A DNA stretch of 5,566 nt from an uncultured Veillonella sp. (GCA_902466275.1 CABQQJ010000070.1:1-5566); one strand, 5' to 3'. Counted from the stretch's first letter, positions 1 through 5,566 are shown. The notes: generated by a model not told the origin, from the letters alone. Program-made: numbers and translations.

Positions 1-1
1 A

Positions 2-1120
2 ACAGCTCAATATGTAACTGATATTGATGAAGTGTTAAAAGACGATTCCATCCAAATGGTAGTGGAATTGATGGGTGGTACAAGCTTTGCTAAGGATTGC
101 GTAGAAGGAGCTTTAAAAGCTAAGAAGAATGTGGTAACTGCCAATAAAGACTTATTAGCAGAAGCTGGTCCATACTTATTAGACTTAGCGAGTAAAAATG
201 GGGTAGATCTACGTTTTGAAGCATCTGTTCTAGGTGGTATTCCTATAATCCGCACATTATATGAATCGTTAGCCGGTAATCGTATTACTGAAATCATTGG
301 TATTATGAATGGTACTACAAACTTTATTTTGACTAAAATGTCTGAAGAAGGTTTAAGCTACCAAGATGTATTGAAAGAAGCACAAGATTTAGGATATGCA
401 GAGGCAGATCCTACAGCTGATGTAGAAGGACTTGATGCAGCTCGTAAATTGGCAATCCTTGCATCTATTAGCTTTAACCGTCGTATTTTCTTTGAAGATG
501 TAACTGTAGAAGGTATTACTTGTATTGATACTGAAGATATAAAATTTGGGAAAGAGTTTGGTTACAATATTAAATTATTAGGTATTGCTAAAGAAACTAA
601 CCAAGGTTTATCTTTAAACGTATACCCTGCATTTATTCCTACAACACATCCTTTAGCATCCGTTCGCGGCTCTTATAATGCTATTTATGTAAAAGGTAAT
701 GGTATCGATGATGTAATGTTATATGGTCGCGGTGCTGGTAGCTTGCCTACAGGTAGCTCTGTAGTATCTGACATTATGGAAGTAGCCAAAAATATTTCGT
801 ACAATGAAACAGGTCGTTTGAAACCATTCTATTACGATCAAAAGAACATTTACTCTCCTGGCAAAATTCAATCTAGCTACTACTTGCGTTTAGAAGTAGA
901 TAATAAAACAGGTGTATTAGCAAAAATTTCTGCAAAATTAGCAGAACAAAAGATTTCTGTTTTATCTATCGTTCAACGTAATATGGATCCAGAAACTGCA
1001 GTACTGGCTATTGTAACATCTAAATGTCCTAGTTCTTATATTTCAAATCTTATCGATTCCTTTAATAGCTTGCGTTCTGTTAAGTCTGTTAATAGTGTAA
1101 TTCGTATTATGGAAGTTTAA
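2..1120 (+). CDS. hom: Homoserine dehydrogenase, 5'-truncated by the window edge
   Basis: The enzyme reduces L-aspartate 4-semialdehyde to homoserine with NAD(P)H in the cytoplasm, at the branch leading to threonine and methionine. The open frame enters at base 2 and gives 372 residues before TAA. Compared with Bacillus-type Hom of about 430 residues, roughly 60 N-terminal residues, including the Gly-rich nucleotide-binding loop, lie outside the window. Visible motifs, numbered from the first in-window residue, are VELMGG (21-26), VVTANKD (44-50, with the conserved Lys49), FEASVLGGIPI (72-82), GIMNGTTNFIL (100-110) and the catalytic segment EADPTADVEGLDAARK (134-149), which carries the conserved Glu, Asp and Lys. 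A C-terminal ACT domain starts near residue 293 (LRLEVDNKTGVLAKIS), so feedback control by an amino acid, usually threonine, is expected from the family. The GTG at 32 is an internal codon and not the start. thrB follows after 3 bases. Confidence 0.96.
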   Translation, partial: TAQYVTDIDEVLKDDSIQMVVELMGGTSFAKDCVEGALKAKKNVVTANKDLLAEAGPYLLDLASKNGVDLRFEASVLGGIPIIRTLYESLAGNRITEIIGIMNGTTNFILTKMSEEGLSYQDVLKEAQDLGYAEADPTADVEGLDAARKLAILASISFNRRIFFEDVTVEGITCIDTEDIKFGKEFGYNIKLLGIAKETNQGLSLNVYPAFIPTTHPLASVRGSYNAIYVKGNGIDDVMLYGRGAGSLPTGSSVVSDIMEVAKNISYNETGRLKPFYYDQKNIYSPGKIQSSYYLRLEVDNKTGVLAKISAKLAEQKISVLSIVQRNMDPETAVLAIVTSKCPSSYISNLIDSFNSLRSVKSVNSVIRIMEV

Positions 1121-1123
1121 ACT

Positions 1124-2038
1124 ATGAACACTGTTCGCGTACAAGTACCTGCCACTAGTGCAAACTGTGGCCCAGGTTTTGATTGCTTAGGATTAGCACT
1201 AAATCTTTATAATATATTCAGATTTACACCAGATGAAAATGCTACAGAATATACATATACTTTTGAGGGCTTCGGTGCAGATATTTTACGCGCCGAAGAT
1301 CCAAAAAAGAACCTTATTGGTTTTGCAATGGATCAAGTTTTTGCTACAGCTCAAGAACCAATTCAATACGGTCAGATTACGTCTGAAACCTTAATTCCAC
1401 CATCTCGTGGTTTAGGTAGTAGTAGTACGGCTATAGTAGGGGGACTTTTACTGGCGAACGCATTAGTAAAGCATCCACTTTCAAAAGAAGAGTTACTGGT
1501 TATAGCAAATCGTATGGAAGGTCATCCAGATAATGTAGCGCCAGCTATTTACGGAAATTTATGTTGTGCTACAGGTTTAAAAAATAAGGTACTAAACACG
1601 GTCATTTCTATTCCTCCGGAGCTACATTTTGCTGTTGTAGTACCAGAAGTCATGGTATCTACTGAGTATGCTCGTTCTGTGCTACCAAATCATATTCCAT
1701 TCAAAGAAGCTGTACAAAATGTAAGTCATGCTTCATTATTTGTAACAAGCTTAATTACGCATCAATTAAGTAATTTATCTGTTGCCTTAGATGACAACTT
1801 GCATGTACCTTATCGTAAGACATTGATTCCTCATTGTGATGAAGTTTTTGAAGCCGCAAAAGTTGCTGGAGCTTACGGTGCTACTATCAGTGGATCGGGT
1901 TCTACTCTAATTGCATATGTTGATAAAGCTCATGTACAAGAGGTAGCAAAGGCTATGGGGGCTGTATTCACAGCAAATGAGATTGAAAATAAAATATATT
2001 GCTTAGAAGCTGATACAACTGGAGCGTTAATTATATAG
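1124..2038 (+). CDS. thrB: Homoserine kinase (GHMP kinase family)
   Basis: ThrB phosphorylates homoserine with ATP to O-phosphohomoserine, the substrate of threonine synthase, in the cytoplasm. The 304-residue protein has the normal family length and all three GHMP kinase motifs: the N-terminal PATSANCGPGFDCLGLAL (9-26), the ATP-binding PPSRGLGSSSTA loop (92-103), and the C-terminal glycine-rich GATISGSGST (252-261). EGHPDNVAPAIYGN (132-145) is also typical of ThrB. The start is ATG at 1124, preceded by a modest GGAAG at 1111-1115 inside the last codons of hom. The 3-base gap to hom implies co-transcription and probably translational coupling. No terminator-like hairpin with a T-run follows the TAG stop, so some read-through into htpX is possible. 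Assignment to ThrB rather than another GHMP kinase is supported by the motifs and by hom next door. Confidence 0.96.
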   Translation: MNTVRVQVPATSANCGPGFDCLGLALNLYNIFRFTPDENATEYTYTFEGFGADILRAEDPKKNLIGFAMDQVFATAQEPIQYGQITSETLIPPSRGLGSSSTAIVGGLLLANALVKHPLSKEELLVIANRMEGHPDNVAPAIYGNLCCATGLKNKVLNTVISIPPELHFAVVVPEVMVSTEYARSVLPNHIPFKEAVQNVSHASLFVTSLITHQLSNLSVALDDNLHVPYRKTLIPHCDEVFEAAKVAGAYGATISGSGSTLIAYVDKAHVQEVAKAMGAVFTANEIENKIYCLEADTTGALII

Positions 2039-2042
2039 TTTA

Positions 2043-2051
2043 TGGTATAAT
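2043..2051 (+). promoter_or_regulatory. Extended -10 promoter for htpX
   Basis: The short thrB-htpX gap contains a perfect extended -10 element, TG-G-TATAAT, with the hexamer at 2046-2051. No good -35 hexamer lies 16-18 bases upstream (around 2022-2029, inside the end of thrB), which fits an extended -10 promoter that does not need one. Transcription would start near 2057-2059, leaving a leader of about 36 bases. It would let htpX-ndk-adenosyltransferase be expressed apart from hom-thrB. The element is seen directly; its activity is inferred. Confidence 0.6.
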
Positions 2052-2056
2052 TATAG

Positions 2057-2077
2057 TGTTAGGCATAGTCCATAACA
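2057..2077 (+). promoter_or_regulatory. Short imperfect hairpin or operator in the htpX leader
   Basis: An inverted repeat, TGTTAGG (2057-2063) against CCATAACA (2070-2077), forms a 7-bp stem with one bulged A and a 6-base loop. It sits just downstream of the extended -10 and ends 7 bases before the htpX Shine-Dalgarno sequence. No T-run follows, so it is not an intrinsic terminator. It does not match the CIRCE (HrcA) or CtsR consensus sites as I know them. It could be a repressor site or a leader stem, or chance in AT-rich DNA. Confidence 0.3.
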
Positions 2078-2083
2078 ATAATT

Positions 2084-2089
2084 GGAGGA
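2084..2089 (+). promoter_or_regulatory. Ribosome binding site that fixes the htpX start
   Basis: GGAGGA lies 4 bases before ATG 2094 (GGAGG core, 5 bases). The in-frame TTG at 2082 overlaps this Shine-Dalgarno sequence and is therefore not the start codon. Confidence 0.88.
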
Positions 2090-2093
2090 AACT

Positions 2094-2969
2094 ATGAACA
2101 ATATAAAAACAACACTTTTGTTAGCTACGCTAACGGCCATTTTAGTGGTTATTGGTGATATGATTGGCGGCAGAAGCGGTATGATTATGATGTTTGTCAT
2201 ATCCATGGGTATGAATTTTATGTCTTATTGGTACAGCGATAAAATCGTTTTAGCCCAATACAATGCTCAACCTGTTACTGCACAGTCTAATCCAAAACTA
2301 TATGCAATGGTAGAGAAATTGACTAAAAATGGTAATTTACCAATGCCAAGGGTTTATATCATTCCCAGTGAAGTACCGAATGCATTTGCAACAGGTAGAA
2401 ATCCTAGTCATGCAGCAGTTGCTGTTACAGAAGGTATCCAACGTCTATTAACTGATGAAGAATTAGAAGGTGTGCTTGCACACGAATTAACGCATGTTAA
2501 GAATCGAGATACATTGATTAGTACAATTGCAGCTATGATGGCTGGTGCTATTTCTATGATAGCCAATATACTTCAATTCACTGCCATATTTGGGCGCTCT
2601 GATGATCGAGAAGGCACTAACCCTTTGGCGCTTCTTGGTACGATCATTATTGCACCTATCGCAGCTGGTCTTATTCAGATGAGTATTTCCCGTACTCGTG
2701 AGTTTCTAGCTGATGAGGGAGGCGGAGATATGTGTCGCAACCCATTAGCACTGGCTTCTGCACTTGCAAAAATTGACTACTACTCTAAACATGGTGCATT
2801 GCCTAATGCAAGTAATGCTACAGCCCATATGTTTATTATTAACCCTATGATGGGAATTGGTGAAAGCTTGAGCAATCTTTTTAGTACACATCCTCGTACA
2901 GAGGAACGTATTGCAAAATTGAAACAACAAGCAATGAATCCTAAATATAAAGAGAAAGCATTATTTTAA
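2094..2969 (+). CDS. htpX: HtpX family membrane zinc metalloprotease (M48)
   Basis: HtpX is an integral membrane endopeptidase that takes part in quality control of misfolded membrane proteins, with its active site facing the cytoplasm. From ATG 2094 the protein has 291 residues, close to the usual family length. The zinc site HELTH is at 130-134 inside a long helix ([19 protein letters not shown]). The third ligand is probably Glu203 in [10 protein letters not shown], the HtpX version of the SRxREYxAD signature. Hydrophobic segments lie near residues 7-21, 30-46, 144-166 and 178-198, giving the expected layout of two N-terminal membrane helices and two after the HExxH helix. [12 protein letters not shown] near the C-terminus is also typical. 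The TAA stop is 22 bases before ndk, so the two are probably co-transcribed. Family HtpX genes often respond to heat or envelope stress; no known stress operator is recognised here. Confidence 0.95.
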   Translation: MNNIKTTLLLATLTAILVVIGDMIGGRSGMIMMFVISMGMNFMSYWYSDKIVLAQYNAQPVTAQSNPKLYAMVEKLTKNGNLPMPRVYIIPSEVPNAFATGRNPSHAAVAVTEGIQRLLTDEELEGVLAHELTHVKNRDTLISTIAAMMAGAISMIANILQFTAIFGRSDDREGTNPLALLGTIIIAPIAAGLIQMSISRTREFLADEGGGDMCRNPLALASALAKIDYYSKHGALPNASNATAHMFIINPMMGIGESLSNLFSTHPRTEERIAKLKQQAMNPKYKEKALF

Positions 2970-2991
2970 TTAATATCTACAGGAGGATATC

Positions 2992-3399
2992 ATGCAAGAA
3001 ACATTAGTTTTAATTAAACCAGATGCAGTTAAACGTCAATTAAGTGGTGAAATCCTTAGCCGTTATGAACGTAAAGGCCTTGTTATTAAAGCATTAAAAC
3101 TTTTACAAGTACCTCGTGAATTAGCTGAAGAGCATTATGCTGAGCATAAAGAGAAACCATTCTTTGGTGAATTAGTAGATTTCATCACATCTGGTCCAGT
3201 TCTTGCTTTCGTATTGGCCGGAGATAATGCTATCGTATCTGTACGTGCATTAAACGGTGCAACAAATCCTGTAGATGCTGCCCCTGGTAGTATTCGTGGT
3301 GACTATGCCCTAACAATGGATGCTAACGTAGTACATGCTTCTGATTCTCCAGAAGCTGCTGCTCGTGAAATTCATCTTTGGTTCCCTGAATACAAATAA
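2992..3399 (+). CDS. ndk: Nucleoside diphosphate kinase
   Basis: Ndk moves the gamma-phosphate of ATP to other (d)NDPs through a phospho-histidine intermediate, balancing cytoplasmic NTP pools. The protein starts with the family hallmark [13 protein letters not shown] (3-15). It has [10 protein letters not shown] (68-77), the nucleotide-binding segment [10 protein letters not shown] (84-93), GSIRGDYA (99-106) and the active-site motif NVVHASDS, with catalytic His115. At 135 residues it is at the short end of the family, about 8 residues shorter than the E. coli enzyme, because it stops soon after the last conserved helix ([10 protein letters not shown]). Short Ndks of this length exist in other bacteria, so this does not suggest truncation. 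The start at 2992 is set by a strong AGGAGG at 2981-2986, 5 bases upstream. It sits 22 bases after htpX and 64 bases before the adenosyltransferase gene. Confidence 0.97.
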   Translation: MQETLVLIKPDAVKRQLSGEILSRYERKGLVIKALKLLQVPRELAEEHYAEHKEKPFFGELVDFITSGPVLAFVLAGDNAIVSVRALNGATNPVDAAPGSIRGDYALTMDANVVHASDSPEAAAREIHLWFPEYK

Positions 3400-3419
3400 T
3401 CTCAAGGTTGGGATCATTT
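3394..3419 (+). terminator. Weak hairpin between ndk and the adenosyltransferase gene
   Basis: ATCTCA (3399-3404) can pair with TGGGAT (3409-3414), with one G-U pair, around a 4-base loop. After a 1x1 mismatch, AAAT (3394-3397) pairs with ATTT (3416-3419). A loose T-rich stretch (AGCTTTTATTTCT) follows. It overlaps the ndk stop codon. The stem is weak and the T-tract interrupted, so at most I expect partial termination or an RNA 3'-end or processing point. It may be chance. Confidence 0.25.
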
Positions 3420-3463
3420 AGCTTTTATTTCTACATCCATGTATATCTATAGGAGGTAATCAT

Positions 3464-3979
3464 ATGGCAAGTAGTGTTTATACAAAAACAGGTGATGCTG
3501 GTACAACTGGTTTATACACAGGTGAACGTGTACAGAAGTCATCTTTACGCGTAGAAGCTTATGGTACAATCGATGAATTACAAGCTTTTTTAGGATTGGC
3601 TCGCGCTTATGCTGAAAATCCACGTGTTGCTGCTGAATTATACGATATTGAGCGAAACTTATGGACATTAATGGCTGATATTGCAAGTTTAAATACTGCT
3701 CCGGTAATTACTGAGCAATATGTAAAGCATTTAGAAAAAGTTATTGATCGCTTTGATGCAAAGTTAGAACCTTTATCTAGTTTTGTCATTCCCGGTGAAA
3801 AACAATCTTCTGCTTATTTACATGTAGCTAGAACGATTACTCGACGTGCGGAACGCGCTTTATGGCGAGTATTAGACGCTGGTGAAAGTGTTCACGAATC
3901 TAATTTAAAATACTTAAATCGTCTATCCGACCTTTGCTTTATCTTGTGTCGTGTAGAGGAAGAACTTGGAGCTGAATAA
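3464..3979 (+). CDS. Cob(I)alamin adenosyltransferase, PduO type
   Basis: This cytoplasmic enzyme transfers the 5'-deoxyadenosyl group of ATP to the cobalt of cob(I)alamin (or a cobinamide), giving the coenzyme form. The 171-residue length fits a stand-alone PduO-type ATR. Conserved blocks are the N-terminal ATP-binding YTKTGDAGTTGLYTGERVQK (6-25), RVEAYGTIDELQAFLG (29-44), the FVIPG segment (107-111), ARTITRRAER (122-131) and YLNRLSDLCFILCR (150-163). FVIPG is followed by Glu112, where many homologues have a second Gly; this small variant leaves the identification intact. ATG 3464 follows AGGAGG at 3451-3456 with 7 bases between. It is the last gene of the htpX-ndk run, and a strong terminator begins 5 bases after the stop. 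It is not CobA/BtuR type, which has a Walker P-loop that is absent here. The symbol is left blank because family usage varies (pduO, cobO, mmaB, yvqK). Confidence 0.93.
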   Translation: MASSVYTKTGDAGTTGLYTGERVQKSSLRVEAYGTIDELQAFLGLARAYAENPRVAAELYDIERNLWTLMADIASLNTAPVITEQYVKHLEKVIDRFDAKLEPLSSFVIPGEKQSSAYLHVARTITRRAERALWRVLDAGESVHESNLKYLNRLSDLCFILCRVEEELGAE

Positions 3980-3983
3980 ACAA

Positions 3984-4012
3984 AAAAAGCTATGTATTTT
4001 ACATAGCTTTTT
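3984..4012. terminator. Bidirectional intrinsic terminator between convergent genes
   Basis: A perfect 13-bp inverted repeat, AAAAAGCTATGTA (3984-3996) and TACATAGCTTTTT (4000-4012), encloses a 3-base TTT loop. The T-run at its right end serves the plus-strand adenosyltransferase transcript. The A-run at its left (from 3982) becomes a T-run for the minus-strand transcript from the unknown gene. It lies between the two convergent stop codons, 4 bases after one and 14 bases before the other, so it can end both transcripts. Confidence 0.93.
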
Positions 4013-4026
4013 GCTCGTTATAGACC

Positions 4027-4362
4027 TTATTGTGAAATTGTTTGGTTTAAAACATCTTGAGGGCTAGGATAGTAAAAGAAGATATGAGGAATTTCATAAC
4101 GGAATTTTTCTCTTAATAAATTGGCTAATGTTGTTTCAAAGTTTATAATTTTATCAGCGCCGAAATCAAAGTCTTCAACTAATACTAATAGTTGTGCTTC
4201 AACTTGCGGTGCATTTTCAGGTAAAGCTTCTGGTGGTAGAGGAACATTCACTACTACTCGTGCAGTACCAATATATTTACCTTGTCCGTCATCGATGGCA
4301 ACACGATATGTATTATCCCATAGCGTAGCCATCATTTTTAGTTTCATATTCATAATTTCCAT
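4027..4362 (-). CDS. Uncharacterised 111-residue protein
   Basis: I do not recognise this family. The gene is credible: ATG at 4362 has a good AAAGGAG-type Shine-Dalgarno sequence (complement of 4370-4376), 7 bases upstream of the start, and the stop sits just before a bidirectional terminator. The M4, M6 and M10/M11 alternatives are too far from that site. The protein has no signal peptide or clear membrane helix. Visible parts are a Met- and Lys-rich N-terminus (1-11), a likely beta-rich part with RVAIDDGQGKYIGTARVVV (20-38), a proline-rich turn (PLPPEALPENAP, 41-52), a hydrophobic-acidic strand AQLLVLVEDFDFG (56-68), and a probable helix followed by an aromatic patch (HIFFYYP). No cysteine or metal motif stands out. 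It is mildly acidic and probably cytoplasmic. It lies between cobalamin genes but on the opposite strand, which alone does not show a cobalamin role. Confidence 0.8.
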   Translation of the reverse strand: MEIMNMKLKMMATLWDNTYRVAIDDGQGKYIGTARVVVNVPLPPEALPENAPQVEAQLLVLVEDFDFGADKIINFETTLANLLREKFRYEIPHIFFYYPSPQDVLNQTISQ

Positions 4363-4425
4363 AGTATCGCTCCTTTGTTATACTTATAATGATACTGAAA
4401 TTATAAATTCTTGTATAGGTGCATT
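4363..4425. promoter_or_regulatory. 63-base divergent promoter region
   Basis: This gap must hold the start signals of both the minus-strand unknown gene and cobU. A perfect plus-strand TATAAT is at 4385-4390, with a second plus-strand option TATAAA at 4402-4407. A perfect minus-strand TATAAT is the complement of 4400-4405. None has a convincing -35 hexamer at the usual spacing. A 6-bp inverted repeat, AGTATC (4363-4368) and GATACT (4391-4396), flanks the minus-strand ribosome binding site, and a tight TTATA-CT-TATAA repeat lies at 4378-4389. The opposing promoters would overlap or nearly overlap, so they may compete. The gap is too short for a cobalamin riboswitch, which needs about 200 bases. 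Confidence 0.5.
4417..4421 (+). promoter_or_regulatory. Ribosome binding site that fixes the cobU start
   Basis: AGGTG, 4 bases before ATG 4426, matches the end of the Shine-Dalgarno consensus. It lies downstream of the in-frame TTG at 4411, so that TTG cannot be the start. The site is weaker than those of the other genes in the window. Confidence 0.6.
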
Positions 4426-5004
4426 ATGAAATCACAAATTATATTGTGTTCCGGTGGGGCACGAAGTGGAAAAAGTGAATTTGCAGAACGTTTAGCCCTT
4501 GCTACAGAAGGTCGAAAGGCGTATGTAGCAACAGGACAAGCTTTTGATGAGGAAATGGTGGATCGCATCAAAAAACATCAAGAGCGACGAGGAAAAATAT
4601 GGAATAATTTTGAAGTACCTTTACATTTAGCTGATGAATGGGAAAATATCAGTCAATCAGCAGATGTAATTCTTATAGATTGTTTAACCATGTTCACTAC
4701 CAATCACATGATGGCTTATGGCTCCATTCGTGGTCAAGAAGATGCTAATAGATTAGAACAGACAATACTTTCAGAATTAGACACTTTATTAGACTCGATA
4801 CAATCATGTGAAGGTAAAACAGTTATATTTGTGACCAATGAAATTGGGTTAGGTATTGTGCCGGATAATAAACTGGCTAGATATTTTAGAGATATTGCTG
4901 GTCGTGTGAATCGAGCAGTAGCTTCTGTTGCAGATAAACTCTATTTAACAATTAGTGGTGTTACCATTGAATTGAAATCACAGGAGGTTCATATAAATGG
5001 CTAA
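4426..5004 (+). CDS. cobU: Adenosylcobinamide kinase / adenosylcobinamide-phosphate guanylyltransferase
   Basis: CobU phosphorylates the aminopropanol arm of adenosylcobinamide and then transfers GMP from GTP to give adenosylcobinamide-GDP, ready for joining to the lower-ligand nucleotide. From ATG 4426 the protein has 192 residues, close to the usual CobU length. It shows the P-loop GGARSGKS (10-17), RIKKHQERR (47-55) with His51 in the place of the guanylylated histidine, a Walker B-like VILIDCLTMF, and the long C-terminal signature VTNEIGLGIVPDNKLARYFRDIAGRVNRA. Both the kinase and the nucleotidyltransferase residues look present, so the enzyme should be bifunctional. The 3' end overlaps cobQ by 8 bases, and the cobQ Shine-Dalgarno sequence lies within cobU, indicating an operon with coupled translation. 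CobP is the name used for the same family in aerobic-pathway organisms. Confidence 0.95.
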   Translation: MKSQIILCSGGARSGKSEFAERLALATEGRKAYVATGQAFDEEMVDRIKKHQERRGKIWNNFEVPLHLADEWENISQSADVILIDCLTMFTTNHMMAYGSIRGQEDANRLEQTILSELDTLLDSIQSCEGKTVIFVTNEIGLGIVPDNKLARYFRDIAGRVNRAVASVADKLYLTISGVTIELKSQEVHING

Positions 5005-5566
5005 GAAAATCATGTTTCAAGGAACGAGTTCTAATGTAGGTAAAAGTATTCTTTGTACTGCATTATGCCGTATTTTTTATAGAAAAGGTTTTAAGACCGT
5101 TCCTTTTAAAGCACAAAATATGGCCCTCAATTCTTATGTGACAAAATGGGGCGATGAAATTGGCCGTGCTCAAGTCGCTCAAGCCGAAGCCGCTGGTATT
5201 GATCCAATTGTTCAAATGAATCCTGTGTTATTAAAACCTACAGGAAATCAATCGTCTCAAGTTGTATTGATGGGGAAACCTGTTGGCGTATATAGTGCCA
5301 AAGAATATCATACAAAATATTCACTAACCGCTTTAGATAAGGTTAAAGAATCTATTGATTTCTTAGACTCAAATTTTGATATGATGGTTATCGAAGGTGC
5401 CGGTAGTCCTGCAGAAGTTAACTTAAAAGCAAATGATATTGTAAATATGCGTATTGCCAAGATGACTCAAGCTCCAGTTTTTCTCATTGCAGATATTGAC
5501 CGAGGTGGTGCTATTGCGTCCATTGTTGGTACCTTAGAATTATTAGAACCAGAAGAACGCGATCTT
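4997..5566 (+). CDS. cobQ: Cobyric acid synthase, N-terminal 190 residues, cut by the window edge
   Basis: CobQ (also called CbiP) uses glutamine and ATP to amidate carboxyl groups b, d, e and g of adenosylcobyrinic a,c-diamide, giving adenosylcobyric acid. Only the ATP-binding synthetase domain (dethiobiotin synthetase-like) is in view. It has the P-loop variant GTSSNVGKS (9-17), PFKAQNMALNS, the segment IGRAQVAQAEAAG, EGAGSPAEVNL (133-143) and ADIDRGG (165-171), all typical of CobQ rather than of CobB/CbiA. The full protein should be about 500 residues, so the C-terminal class I glutamine amidotransferase domain with its catalytic Cys lies beyond the right edge. ATG 4997 follows AGGAGG at 4982-4987 with a 9-base gap. 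The start overlaps the cobU stop by 8 bases in a different frame. The frame is open to the last base. Confidence 0.96.
   Translation, partial: MAKKIMFQGTSSNVGKSILCTALCRIFYRKGFKTVPFKAQNMALNSYVTKWGDEIGRAQVAQAEAAGIDPIVQMNPVLLKPTGNQSSQVVLMGKPVGVYSAKEYHTKYSLTALDKVKESIDFLDSNFDMMVIEGAGSPAEVNLKANDIVNMRIAKMTQAPVFLIADIDRGGAIASIVGTLELLEPEERDL

Noticed and set aside
7..297. Minus-strand 96-codon open frame inside hom
   Set aside because: It lies fully antisense to a well-conserved part of homoserine dehydrogenase and its translation resembles no protein.
2082..2093. TTG at 2082 as the htpX start
   Set aside because: The codon overlaps the GGAGGA Shine-Dalgarno sequence that serves ATG 2094.
2745..2930. 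Minus-strand 61-codon open frame inside htpX
   Set aside because: It is antisense to the conserved HtpX C-terminal region, with an unlikely Cys/His-rich composition and no start signal.
3400..3463. A separate promoter for the adenosyltransferase gene
   Set aside because: TTGGGA at 3408-3413 is a passable -35, but no good -10 hexamer lies 16-18 bases downstream, and TATATC at 3442-3447 has no partner.
3447..3789. Two minus-strand open frames (3447-3686 and 3607-3789) inside the adenosyltransferase gene
   Set aside because: Both are shadows of a clearly conserved plus-strand enzyme, with low-complexity, His/Tyr/Ser-rich translations.
4411..4425. TTG at 4411 as the cobU start
   Set aside because: The added residues do not belong to the CobU family N-terminus, which begins just before the P-loop, and AGGTG at 4417-4421 points to ATG 4426.
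4121..4429. Plus-strand 102-codon open frame opposite the unknown gene
   Set aside because: It is antisense to the minus-strand gene, lacks a good ribosome binding site, and runs across the divergent promoter region into the cobU start. The minus-strand gene has the better start signals and terminator placement.

Overview
This is an AT-rich, gene-dense bacterial chromosomal window with strong AGGAGG-type ribosome binding sites and short intergenic gaps. Gene content and protein style suggest a Firmicute of the Negativicutes, possibly Veillonella. That assignment comes from recognising protein and codon style and from the pairing of cobalamin genes with ordinary housekeeping genes; no search was run. 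I see no mobile element, phage gene, CRISPR array, tRNA or rRNA. No stretch longer than about 65 bases lacks a gene.

Layout, left to right. (1) Bases 2-2038 hold a threonine-branch pair: a 5'-truncated homoserine dehydrogenase (hom) with its C-terminal ACT domain, and homoserine kinase (thrB) 3 bases later. (2) Bases 2040-3979 hold a plus-strand run: membrane zinc protease htpX, preceded by an extended -10 promoter and a small leader hairpin; nucleoside diphosphate kinase ndk; and a PduO-type cob(I)alamin adenosyltransferase. The run ends at a strong symmetrical hairpin at 3984-4012. (3) Bases 4027-4362 carry a minus-strand gene for a 111-residue protein that I do not recognise. It converges on the adenosyltransferase gene and diverges from cobU across a 63-base gap. 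(4) Bases 4426-5566 hold the start of a cobalamin operon: cobU overlapping by 8 bases with cobQ (cobyric acid synthase), which runs off the right edge.

How the genes work together: Hom and ThrB turn aspartate semialdehyde into O-phosphohomoserine for threonine; thrC is not in view. CobQ, CobU and the adenosyltransferase all serve adenosylcobalamin formation: four side-chain amidations of the corrin ring, activation of the aminopropanol side arm, and attachment of the 5'-deoxyadenosyl ligand. HtpX (membrane protein quality control) and Ndk (NTP balancing) are housekeeping genes that share the adenosyltransferase's transcription unit by position.

I find no convincing new multi-gene system. The most open items are the unknown minus-strand gene between the two cobalamin loci, the compact divergent control region that is too short for a cobalamin riboswitch, and the htpX leader hairpin.
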